A program made the position numbers and the translations under genes. Below are positions 14,799-21,083 of a stretch of DNA of 21,134 nt, piece after piece. The DNA lies in assembly GCA_900696645.1 (NCBI GenBank), contig CAADGV010000003.1, positions 1 to 21,134 on the forward strand, in the 5' to 3' direction. The notes beneath the pieces are model-generated. The model was not told the DNA's origin. It did not search any database and saw only the letters and a program-made list of their open reading frames with translations. How positions within the stretch are numbered: position 1 is the first letter of the stretch; each line of letters opens with the position of its first letter. The stretch is from an uncultured Chlorobiota bacterium. Its GTDB lineage: Bacteria; Bacteroidota; Ignavibacteria; UBA10030; UBA6906.

Positions 14799-15323
14799 AT
14801 GAAAGCAAAAGCAGTTGTGATGTTGCTTCTCATCGGCATGATGACGATGGGATTTGACTGTGTAAACGATGATTCGTTGTTCTCCGTAAACATATCGGGC
14901 ATAACGGGAACATACAATGTGAACCCGGGGAACAATACAGCCTACTCCGGTTCTGTTCTGGTTACAGCCGACAATTATCTCGACATCGGCTTTGACAAAG
15001 TAGTGCTTGACAAAGTGCGGATCTACGACATTCTTGTGAGCACTGTCGGCACGTACGGCGGAAACGTAAGCGGGACTGTTCAGGTGAATGGTGTTCAGAT
15101 ACTCGCCTACAACGGGTCATGGGCTGCCTTTAATACGCCACAGTCGCTTGTTACATCGCCGCTCATAACGCGCAATGCCGCAGGCCTTACTGCTCTTGTC
15201 ACCGCAATCAGGAACAAGCAGAATATTACGCTGGCTGCCGGCGGCACTGTCTCGCAGGCGCCTGTTCCGTCCGGTTTGGCGGTCAAGATTGAAGTCCTCG
15301 GCCAGGTTGACGCCGAGCTGTAA
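14799..15323 (+). CDS. Small secreted or lipid-anchored protein, module 2
   Basis: The protein has 174 aa. AGGAGAG lies just before the ATG. A hydrophobic N terminus (AVVMLLLIGMMTMGF) is followed by Asp-Cys-Val-Asn-Asp, matching the Cys-Val-Asn of its paralogue at 13111 and the following SVNISG (SVNLSP there). The block VRIYDILVSTVGTYGGNVSG corresponds to RIYDLKVRVEGEYGGEVAG, and both end with a VEV...QVDAEL or QADAE tail. The mature part is beta-rich with no recognised domain. The cysteine could be lipid-modified, yet GFDC is a poor lipobox, so a plain secreted protein is also possible. A strong terminator ends the unit 22 bp after the stop. Confidence 0.75.
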   Translation: MKAKAVVMLLLIGMMTMGFDCVNDDSLFSVNISGITGTYNVNPGNNTAYSGSVLVTADNYLDIGFDKVVLDKVRIYDILVSTVGTYGGNVSGTVQVNGVQILAYNGSWAAFNTPQSLVTSPLITRNAAGLTALVTAIRNKQNITLAAGGTVSQAPVPSGLAVKIEVLGQVDAEL

Positions 15324-15345
15324 CCAGTTGTGTGTACGATGTGCA

Positions 15346-15380
15346 AGCCTCCGGGCAATCGATGCCCGGGGGCTTTTTTT
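15346..15380 (+). terminator. Strong rho-independent terminator after module 2
   Basis: AGCCTCCGGGCA (15346-15357) pairs with TGCCCGGGGGCT (15363-15374) over 12 bp with one G-U pair and the loop ATCGA, followed by a run of seven T. This is the clearest terminator in the window. Confidence 0.92.
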
Positions 15381-15408
15381 ATCAAACCTGTTGGGTACCC
15401 GAACTTCC

Positions 15409-15437
15409 TTGAATACCTCCGTTGCGTTTTGTAGATT
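15409..15437 (+). promoter_or_regulatory. Predicted promoter of rlmN
   Basis: TTGAAT (15409-15414), 17 nt and TAGATT (15432-15437) end only 8 nt before the rlmN ATG, so the transcript would be almost leaderless. No Shine-Dalgarno sequence is seen before this ATG, which agrees. Confidence 0.45.
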
Positions 15438-15445
15438 AGTCGTGC

Positions 15446-16591
15446 ATGACTTCTCTGCATAACAATCTGTTTGGCCTCACCCTTCAAGAGCTTTCTGATT
15501 TTGCCGAACGAATAGGCGAAAAGCGATACAGGGGAAAGCAACTCTTTGACTGGATCTACGCAAAGGATGCATCGTCGTTCGCGGAAATGACGAGCCTCGC
15601 CAAATCATTTCGTGAACTATTGGAACAGCATGCCTCCCTTGAACGTGTCGAAATCGTTCAGCGCCAACGTTCGCACGGCGATGCAACCACGAAGTTCCTT
15701 GTCAAGCTTCATGACGGATTGCATGTCGAAAGTGTGCTTATTCCTCCACGATTGGCTTTTCGCGGTCACGAGGCTGACCATGAGGAGGAGCAACGCAGGC
15801 TGACGCTGTGTATTTCGAGTCAGGCGGGATGTGCTTTGGATTGCAAATTCTGCGCAACGGCAACAATGGGTTTTCTGCGTAACCTGACAGTAGGCGAAAT
15901 AGTAGGGCAGGTAATGCAAGTGAGGCGTGAAGCACATCGTCCCATCACGAATATTGTTTTTATGGGGATGGGCGAGCCGATGATGAATTTCGACAATGTG
16001 ATGAAAGCCGTTGATATTCTTACCACGGGGCTCAATATCGCGGCGCGGCGTATCACGGTTTCCACGGCAGGCCGGGCAGATAAGATTCGACTCATGGCGG
16101 AAAGCGGCTGCAAGGCAAAACTTGCGGTGTCGTTGCACAGTGCCGTTGACGAAACGCGCACGATGCTGATGCCTATCAACAAGAAATTCAATCTTGCAGA
16201 ATTGATGTCTGCTCTGGAATACTATCATGCGAAGACGCGCAAGCGCGTTACGTACGAGTATATTTTCTTTGGCGGCGTGAATGATTCGGATTATGAAGTT
16301 GCGCAACTTGTCAAGTTAGCCCGGCGTGTGCCGTGCAAAGTGAACATCATTCCGTTTCATTCGATAGCGTTCACGGGAGTAGGAGGGTTGGGCGCCTCGC
16401 TCAAGCCGTCCACCCGCATGAATGCCATTGCGGACCGGCTTCGTGCTGCACACCTTTCAGTATTTGTGCGAAGCAGCGCGGGTGAGGATATTGACGCTGC
16501 TTGCGGACAGCTTGCCGTGAAAACGGAAGAGGAGTACGCCCGGCAAGTCCGGCTTTCTACCCGCCGTTCAGGCTCAACGATTCCGGTCTGA
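15446..16591 (+). CDS. rlmN: Dual-specificity rRNA/tRNA adenine C2-methyltransferase RlmN
   Basis: RlmN is a radical-SAM enzyme that methylates C2 of A2503 in 23S rRNA and of A37 in some tRNAs. All key cysteines are seen: the cluster motif C129-x3-C133-x2-C136 (AGCALDCKFCATATMGF), the N-proximal C122 seven residues before the cluster, and the methyl-carrying C353 in DIDAACGQLA near the C terminus. The GMGEPMMNFDNV and VSLHSAVDETR segments are typical. The 381-aa length is normal for the family, with a helical N-terminal RNA-binding part (residues 1-90). The family relative Cfr is less likely because the overall sequence and N-terminal domain match RlmN. It begins a new transcription unit after a strong terminator and lies 35 bp before adk. 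Confidence 0.96.
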   Translation: MTSLHNNLFGLTLQELSDFAERIGEKRYRGKQLFDWIYAKDASSFAEMTSLAKSFRELLEQHASLERVEIVQRQRSHGDATTKFLVKLHDGLHVESVLIPPRLAFRGHEADHEEEQRRLTLCISSQAGCALDCKFCATATMGFLRNLTVGEIVGQVMQVRREAHRPITNIVFMGMGEPMMNFDNVMKAVDILTTGLNIAARRITVSTAGRADKIRLMAESGCKAKLAVSLHSAVDETRTMLMPINKKFNLAELMSALEYYHAKTRKRVTYEYIFFGGVNDSDYEVAQLVKLARRVPCKVNIIPFHSIAFTGVGGLGASLKPSTRMNAIADRLRAAHLSVFVRSSAGEDIDAACGQLAVKTEEEYARQVRLSTRRSGSTIPV

Positions 16592-16626
16592 ACGGGCACT
16601 ACAATCTATACAGACCAAGGACGACA

Positions 16627-17271
16627 ATGCGAATAATCATGTTTGGCCCTCCTGGCGTTGGCAAGGGAACACAAGCAAAACTTCTCTCGGAAGAATTCGG
16701 CGTGCCGCATATTTCCACCGGCGATATGTTGCGTGCTGCTGTTGCCGCGGGAACAGCATTGGGCAAGAAGGCCAAGAGCATCATGGATGCGGGACGGCTC
16801 GTTCCCGATGACGTAATGATTGGTATTGTGCGTGAAGTTCTTACCTCTCCGAAAGTTCAGAACGGTTTCATTCTCGATGGCTTTCCGCGGACAGTCGATC
16901 AGGCAAAGGCACTTGCAACGTTGTTCGATGAGTTGCACATCAGGAATTACAAAGTTATCAACTTCCACGTCGACAATGCGGAAATCATCCGGCGCCTCGG
17001 CTCGCGACTAATGTGCGTGAACGACGGCAACATCTACAACAAGCTTACCGATGGTGTCACCGCTGAAAGTCCGTGTCCCGAATGCGGAGGCAAGCTCATT
17101 CAGCGTGATGATGACAAGGAAGAAACGGTCCGGAAGAGGCTGGAAATCTATCACTCCACCACTAAGCCGGTTCTTGAGTTTTACAAAGAGCGCGGTGTGA
17201 TAGTCCAGCTCGACGGAATGACGTCTATTGAATCGGTTCACGAAGAAATCAAGCAGTTGGTTGGTGCGTAG
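16627..17271 (+). CDS. adk: Adenylate kinase
   Basis: Adk catalyses ATP + AMP to 2 ADP and balances adenine nucleotides in the cytosol. The 214-aa long-form protein has the P-loop GPPGVGKGTQ (7-16), the AMP-binding ISTGDMLR (29-36), the GFILDGFPRT block (80-89) and the RDDDKEETVRKRLEIYH region. The LID carries a metal-site pattern in which C130, C150 and C153 are present but the second cysteine is Asp133 (MCVNDGN, then CPECGG). So the site is Cys3Asp in an order different from the Bacillus subtilis form, where the Asp is at the last position. The ATG at 16627 begins at the canonical MRIIMFG; a longer in-frame start inside rlmN is rejected. Confidence 0.97.
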   Translation: MRIIMFGPPGVGKGTQAKLLSEEFGVPHISTGDMLRAAVAAGTALGKKAKSIMDAGRLVPDDVMIGIVREVLTSPKVQNGFILDGFPRTVDQAKALATLFDELHIRNYKVINFHVDNAEIIRRLGSRLMCVNDGNIYNKLTDGVTAESPCPECGGKLIQRDDDKEETVRKRLEIYHSTTKPVLEFYKERGVIVQLDGMTSIESVHEEIKQLVGA

Positions 17272-17299
17272 TTCCTTTTTTGTTCGGAAGGGAAGAACA

Positions 17300-18055
17300 A
17301 TGGCTCAACACAGTCCGTTGGTCGTTGCCCACCGTGGCAGTTCAGGCGTGGCTCCCGAGAACACGCTGGCAGCCTTCCGGCAGGCCATAGCCGACGGCGC
17401 GGACATGATTGAACTCGACGTCCGGATGACGAAAGACTTCGAGCTTGTTGTGCTGCACGACCGGAGCGTCAACCGCACGACGAACGGAAAAGGCAAAGTG
17501 TGGGACCTGACGCTTGCCGACTTGCTGGCACTCGATGCAGGCTCATGGTTCGGCAGGAAATTTTCAGGCGAGCGCATTCCTACCTTACGGCAGGTGATTG
17601 ATCTGCTCCCCCACCACATCAACCTCAATACCGAAGTAAAAACCGACGGCGAACGCCGCAAGCGCCTTGCCTTTGAGGAACTTCTTCTGCTCCTTCTTCG
17701 CGAGAAGAATTTCTCGCGTCGTGTGCTTGTTTCCTCGTTTGACCACGACTTCCTCCGCCGCTTTCACGCCCTCGACCCGAAAATCAAGATCGGGGCTCTC
17801 TACTATCCTTTGCGTGATGCTGCGCGAAAGCCGTCCGTACTTGCCCGTCGCGTCGGGGCGTCCGTGTTTATTTGCAGCGTTGCGCAACTGCGCAAGAGGT
17901 TTGTTGATGATACGGAACGAAACGGCATTGCGCTTGCCTGTTACGGCGTGAATTCACGACGGCAGCTTGCGAAGGTGAAGCAATCCGGTGTGAAGATTGT
18001 TGTGACGGATTATCCGAAGGAGATTCGAAAGCTTCTGCGCGCTGCATCCCGCTGA
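17300..18055 (+). CDS. Glycerophosphodiester phosphodiesterase
   Basis: This 251-aa TIM-barrel enzyme hydrolyses glycerophosphodiesters to glycerol 3-phosphate and an alcohol. Catalytic and metal-binding residues are all visible: H11-R12 in VVAHRGSSG, E20-N21 in APENT, E38 and D40 in MIELDVRMT, and H53 in VVLHDRSVNRTT. The NTEVK segment (NLNTEVKTDGE) supplies the later acidic ligand. No signal peptide is seen, so a cytosolic UgpQ-like role is favoured over the periplasmic GlpQ type. The ATG at 17300 follows GGAAGGGAAG and begins at the family start; an in-frame ATG at 17228 inside adk is unlikely. It lies 28 bp after adk. Confidence 0.93.
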   Translation: MAQHSPLVVAHRGSSGVAPENTLAAFRQAIADGADMIELDVRMTKDFELVVLHDRSVNRTTNGKGKVWDLTLADLLALDAGSWFGRKFSGERIPTLRQVIDLLPHHINLNTEVKTDGERRKRLAFEELLLLLLREKNFSRRVLVSSFDHDFLRRFHALDPKIKIGALYYPLRDAARKPSVLARRVGASVFICSVAQLRKRFVDDTERNGIALACYGVNSRRQLAKVKQSGVKIVVTDYPKEIRKLLRAASR

Positions 18056-18176
18056 ATTCTACCCCGTTCTGCTTTTTGTCGTGCTGGACGTTGTTCTGAC
18101 CCTTCTGATGGAGTTCCGGCATCGTATTGATGCTATTCACGAAGAAACCTCAAAACAAGAACAAAGGCGGCAATAG
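18042..18176 (+). CDS. Possible small membrane peptide coupled to the DUF302 gene
   Basis: One frame between the phosphodiesterase and the DUF302 gene reads a single hydrophobic helix (YPVLLFVVLDVVLTLLMEF) followed by a charged amphipathic tail (RHRIDAIHEETSKQEQRR). It ends at TAG 18174-18176, which overlaps the GTG start of the next gene by one base. This looks like a real protein end rather than noise. However, there is no convincing start: CTG at 18042 and GTG at 18081 are the options and neither has a proper ribosome site. It could be an unannotated peptide of 31-44 aa or the remnant of a larger membrane protein. Confidence 0.3.
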   Translation: MHPAEFYPVLLFVVLDVVLTLLMEFRHRIDAIHEETSKQEQRRQ

Positions 18177-18559
18177 TGACTTACGGCTTTTCCAAAACCA
18201 CAACTCTGCAATTTGATCAAGCAGTTGAAAAAGTTACCGACGAACTCAATAAAGAAGGCTTCGGCGTTCTTACGACAATCGATGTGAGGGAGACGATGAA
18301 GAAGAAATTGGATATCGATTTCAAGAAGTATGTGATTCTCGGCGCGTGCAACCCGCCGTTTGCATTCAAAGCCTTGCAAGCGGAGCCCGAGATCGGCCTC
18401 CTGCTTCCCTGCAACGTTGTCGTGTATGAAGAGAACGGGCATTCCACTGTCTCCATCTTCGATCCGATGGTGATGACGCAGATTCTCGAGAACGACGCGA
18501 TGAAGCCCATTGCCGAAGAAGTGCAAGCGCGGCTGAAGCGCGTGATTGAGGCGGTGTAA
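18176..18559 (+). CDS. DUF302 domain protein
   Basis: This 127-aa cytosolic protein consists of one DUF302 domain. Typical features are the opening YGFSKTTTLQFDQAVEKVTD, the strand EGFGVLTTIDVRETMKKKL, the YVILGACNPPFAFKAL block and the EIGLLLPCNVVVYEE block with its Cys. The fold is a small alpha/beta dimer found alone or fused to other domains. Its biochemical role is not established. The start is GTG at 18176, right after AAAGGCGG and overlapping the stop of the possible small peptide upstream; the homology begins at residue 2, so this start is well supported. Confidence 0.88.
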   Translation: MTYGFSKTTTLQFDQAVEKVTDELNKEGFGVLTTIDVRETMKKKLDIDFKKYVILGACNPPFAFKALQAEPEIGLLLPCNVVVYEENGHSTVSIFDPMVMTQILENDAMKPIAEEVQARLKRVIEAV

Positions 18560-18580
18560 ACATAAGACGAGTCTTGTTCC

Positions 18581-18631
18581 GTGTGCGCAGAATGTGTCTG
18601 AACAACGATGTTGTTGAACATTGCAGCACAC
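18581..18631. other. Imperfect long stem-loop downstream of the DUF302 gene
   Basis: Three nested complementary pairs line up: GTGTGC/GCACAC (18581-18586 with 18626-18631), AATGT/ACATT (18591-18595 with 18618-18622) and AACAAC/GTTGTT (18601-18606 with 18610-18615, loop GAT). There is no U-tract, so it is not a classical terminator. It begins the 341-bp stretch 18560-18900, which has no convincing gene and otherwise holds the promoter, leader fold and heptamer repeat listed separately. Confidence 0.45.
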
Positions 18632-18692
18632 AGTACGACGTAGACCTGCCAGCCAAAAGTCTTACTCTTTTCGCCTTTTCTTACGATTGTTC

Positions 18693-18721
18693 TTGACTGT
18701 TCTTTAGGGCAAATGTATATT
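18693..18721 (+). promoter_or_regulatory. Strong predicted sigma70-like promoter of the lipoprotein region
   Basis: TTGACT (18693-18698), exactly 17 nt, then TATATT (18716-18721) is among the best promoter matches in the window. The expected start near 18728 leaves a leader of about 170 nt before the lipoprotein ATG at 18901. Confidence 0.6.
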
Positions 18722-18728
18722 GCCCGCA

Positions 18729-18782
18729 GTCAAAGACAACTCCAAAGTTGCCTTCAATTTTCAAAACTCTTTGTTCTTTGAC
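18729..18782 (+). other. Foldable 5' leader right after the promoter
   Basis: GTCAAAGA (18729-18736) is complementary to TCTTTGAC (18775-18782), and directly inside it CAACT (18737-18741) pairs with AGTTG (18746-18750) around the loop CCAA. The fold begins at the predicted transcription start. The sequence CTCTTTGTTCTTTGAC resembles the boxA region of rRNA leaders, but no rRNA follows. Confidence 0.35.
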
Positions 18783-18844
18783 GTGCGGTGAGATGGCGCG
18801 CCGAGCGACGATGCAGAGGAAATTCTTCGGGAGGGGAGCAGCCT

Positions 18845-18871
18845 CGCCATTCGCCATTCGCCATTCGCCAT
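18845..18871. repeat. CGCCATT heptamer tandem repeat
   Basis: Three exact copies of CGCCATT (18845-18865) plus a partial fourth (CGCCAT, 18866-18871) stand in tandem about 30 bp before the lipoprotein start. Such arrays can change copy number by slippage. Confidence 0.85.
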
Positions 18872-18900
18872 AGGATTCTCTTGTTCCAATGGAGGTGAAG

Positions 18901-19119
18901 ATGAAGAATCTGCGTGCATTCATTCTCTGTTTCTTTCCAATAATGTTAACCGGACTTGCTGCCGAAGGGTGTAAGAAAGAACCGCCGGTAGTCCCCGAGC
19001 CGACACTCTCGCTCACGGCCGTTGACGCCAGTTGCACCGAAGCCTGGCTGCGCATACGGAGTGTAGAAGTCCCCGCCACCGTCCGCCTTGTTCAAGTCAC
19101 ACCGACTTCACGAACTTGA
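18901..19119 (+). CDS. Short lipoprotein, apparently the truncated N terminus of a larger family
   Basis: The predicted protein has 72 aa. The ATG at 18901 has a strong GGAGGTGA just upstream; the in-frame ATG at 18889 would place the start on top of that site. A basic N terminus (MKNLR) and hydrophobic core (AFILCFFPIMLTGLAAEG) lead to Cys followed by KKEPPVVPEP, a convincing lipoprotein signal. The mature part begins LSLTAVDASCTEAWLRIRS...ATVRLVQ, which looks like the first strands of a fibronectin-III-like domain typical of much longer FCB-group lipoproteins. It stops after about 20 more residues, so it is probably a remnant. The stop codon is followed immediately by the ribosome site of the repeated leader element. 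Confidence 0.6.
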   Translation: MKNLRAFILCFFPIMLTGLAAEGCKKEPPVVPEPTLSLTAVDASCTEAWLRIRSVEVPATVRLVQVTPTSRT

Positions 19120-19196
19120 AAAGGAGGTGATGTCTATGTGCATGCAATAACTGTGCTGGTAATACAGTGGTGGCCGTACAACCCCCGACGGATTGA
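19119..19196 (+). repeat. Repeated leader element, copy 1
   Basis: The element opens with AAAAGGAGGTGAT (19119-19131), complementary over about 12 nt to the 16S rRNA 3' tail. After an 8-nt spacing from GGAGG comes a four-codon mini-ORF, ATG TGC ATG CAA TAA (19136-19150). A hairpin follows, with ACTGTG (19150-19155) and TACAGT (19163-19168) around the loop CTGGTAA. It ends with the shared motif CGACGGATTGA (19186-19196). The same order of parts occurs at 20248-20348. It stands between a lipoprotein stop codon and the next lipoprotein gene. A GTG at 19138 is in frame with that gene, so part of the element might alternatively be coding. Confidence 0.7.
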
Positions 19197-19233
19197 GTCA
19201 TTGCGAAACGATAAGCCAAAGAAGGAAAATACC

Positions 19234-20243
19234 ATAAAACGCCGAGTAATTTGCGTCTTACTGATTTTGCTTACAAGCCAGCTCTCGTGCAAAAAGGATG
19301 GTGGAACAAACGACGGTGACAATCAGAAAATCAACCCTAACATTGTGCTCGTGAAATCGTGCTGCGATGATCCATTTATTGGCGGTGACTATAGAATGGG
19401 TATTGGGGTTGATAATCTATTGTATTGCATTTCTCCCGGTCGGCGTATCAAGATCAGTTCTAGTTCCATGGTTCTGGAGGATACTCTCCTGTTATTCCTC
19501 GGAAGATACGGGTTCATATCAGGCCACCGTAGCCATACCTTCATGGTTATACGCTCAAACTACCCCGATGTATCCTCTGGGCAATTGCTCGAATTGGAAA
19601 CACAAACCTTCAACTTGCGCTTGCTGCGTGACAGTGCCTACAATATCTCAAGCGCTACGTATCTGCCTAATGAAAACCGATGCATCTACTACAGCTATGG
19701 CGAACCATCCAGGCAGATTCTTCCAGGCTACTACACCCTTGACCTCTCGACTTTGCAGGATAATTTGCTTTTCCAATACATCTCCGAGATTGGCCCTGCG
19801 GAAGTGGTCAATGGTTTTGATGTTAGCCCCGATGGCACAAAACTGTTGTTTCCTGTCAATCGGGCAGCCGAACCGCCGCTGAATTGTGGAATATGCATTT
19901 GCAACGGGAGTGCGAGAGACTCTCAACGTGAGTTTTGATCGCCAGTTGCTCTGGCTTCGTTATCATCCGTCAGGAGGTCAAATATTGTATTCCAACTATC
20001 CGCGTGGTGCCGGAGGATTTACTGTTGGAACAGACAGTGAGATTGGTGTGATAGAGCGAGCGGCCCCTTCAAAGAGAATTCTGGACGTGAATACAAACCC
20101 CGGTTGGATGTCTGTCAGCGTGTTTCCCAACTGGTTTCCCGATGGCAAGCATATCGTGTACGGGAGCGCACCGGGTCCGACACGTGAGCCACTGAGAGCA
20201 AAAAGGATTTTACTCGCTGTATATTTTGCGTGATGTGAACTGA
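19234..20243 (+). pseudogene. PD40/TolB-propeller lipoprotein, frameshifted and without ATG
   Basis: By alignment with the related gene at 20393, the start should be at 19234, where the codon is ATA instead of ATG although a GAAGGA ribosome site is in place. The signal KRRVICVLLILLTSQLSC then runs into KKDGGTNDGD, a lipoprotein signal with Lys/Asp after the cysteine. The body has WD40-like PD40 motifs (VNGFDVSPDGTKLLFPV and NWFPDGKHIVYGS), as in TolB-type propellers. The frame breaks at 19882-19883: removing one A joins PPL to IVEYAFATGVRETL and continues to 20233. A second shift in the A5 run at 20200-20204 would restore an ending LYILRDVN with TGA at 20241. Without repair, the first frame ends at 19938. 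A GTG start at 19138 in frame is an alternative. Confidence 0.7.
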
Positions 20244-20247
20244 AACT

Positions 20248-20348
20248 GGAAGGAGGTGATCCCCATGTACATGCCATAGCAAAACCGCCACTGTGCTGGT
20301 AACACAGCGGCGGCTGTACCACCCAGACAATCGCCTCCGACGGATTGA
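20248..20348 (+). repeat. Repeated leader element, copy 2
   Basis: AAGGAGGTGATCC (20250-20262) matches the complement of the 16S 3' tail over 13 nt. With 8 nt from GGAGG comes the mini-ORF ATG TAC ATG CCA TAG (20265-20279). The hairpin is stronger than in copy 1: CCGCC-A-CTGTG (20285-20295) pairs with CACAG-C-GGCGG (20303-20313) around the same loop CTGGTAA, with one A-C mismatch. CGACGGATTGA closes the element at 20338-20348. It begins just after TGA 20241-20243, the likely original stop of the preceding lipoprotein, and ends 45 bp before the next lipoprotein ATG. Confidence 0.7.
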
Positions 20349-20392
20349 CGATGAACGGCTTTGCCAAAGAAAACTGAGATGGAGAAACAGAC

Positions 20393-21040
20393 ATGAATCG
20401 AATCAATTTATTCATAGTGTTCTTTGCTGCGCTATTACCGTTGTCTTGCAAAGACTGCGGGACGGATAGTGGCGATAATGGCAATTCAATCAATCAAACA
20501 ATTCAACGCATTCGATATTGTTGCACCGATTTTGGAGGAGGTAGCTTCAGGATGGGCGTGTGGTATTCTGATAAGATTTTCTATGTTGTGCCCGCACGAT
20601 TACTTCGCTTGGATAGCAGCTTCAATCTAGTTGAAGATTCACTCATTCTGCGTGAGCCATATCTCTTTGTCTGTCGAAATATCAGCGGGACAAAACTACT
20701 GATGATCAAATCACAGTATACTGATGTCTCGCTTGGTAGACTCTGCGAGTTGAACCTCCAATCCCTTCAAACCCTAACCCTTAGGGATAGTTCGTACAAT
20801 GTCTCAAGCGCGATTTATCTGCCTGGACAAAACGCATGCGTGTACTATAGCTATGGAAGTCCTGCCTTCAATCGCGTTGCTGGCTATTATGTACTCGACC
20901 TCACCACGCTCGAAGCCAGCCTTCTTTTTCAATATGCGTCGGAGATTGGACCCTTCGAAGTTGTTAACGGATTTGATATCAGCCCCGATGGAACAAGGCT
21001 GTTGTATCCTGTTCCGCTTCAGTTGAAAATGGACTCCTGA
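20393..21040 (+). CDS. PD40/TolB-propeller-like lipoprotein, C-terminally shortened
   Basis: The protein has 215 aa. GGAG lies 8 nt before the ATG. The signal NLFIVFFAALLPLSC gives a lipoprotein cysteine followed by KDCGTDSGDNG. The mature part is related along its whole length to the broken gene upstream: shared blocks are SSYNVSSAIYLPGQN, ACVYYSYGSP, GYYVLDLTTLEASLLFQYAS and EIGPFEVVNGFDISPDG. The last contains a PD40 (WD40-like) repeat motif. After TRLLYPV it ends within nine residues, whereas the upstream relative continues for about 110 more residues with another PD40 motif. So this copy probably lacks part of its propeller. It may still be secreted and anchored; substrate or partner is unknown. 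Confidence 0.75.
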   Translation: MNRINLFIVFFAALLPLSCKDCGTDSGDNGNSINQTIQRIRYCCTDFGGGSFRMGVWYSDKIFYVVPARLLRLDSSFNLVEDSLILREPYLFVCRNISGTKLLMIKSQYTDVSLGRLCELNLQSLQTLTLRDSSYNVSSAIYLPGQNACVYYSYGSPAFNRVAGYYVLDLTTLEASLLFQYASEIGPFEVVNGFDISPDGTRLLYPVPLQLKMDS

Positions 21041-21083
21041 AAGGGTAGAATATAGGAAACTCACAACCAGAAGGAGCCACGTT

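Noticed and set aside
18755-18790. Start of an rRNA operon, suggested by a strong promoter and boxA-like sequence
   Set aside because: No 16S rRNA sequence follows; a lipoprotein gene begins about 120 bp later. The resemblance is kept only as a remark.
18845-18871. A possible CRISPR-like or direct-repeat array
   Set aside because: The units are 7 bp and contiguous without spacers, so this is a simple tandem repeat.
20265-20348. Stop-codon readthrough of the mini-ORF into a longer peptide
   Set aside because: The two copies have different stop codons and their downstream frames differ, with a further stop early in copy 1, so readthrough is not supported.
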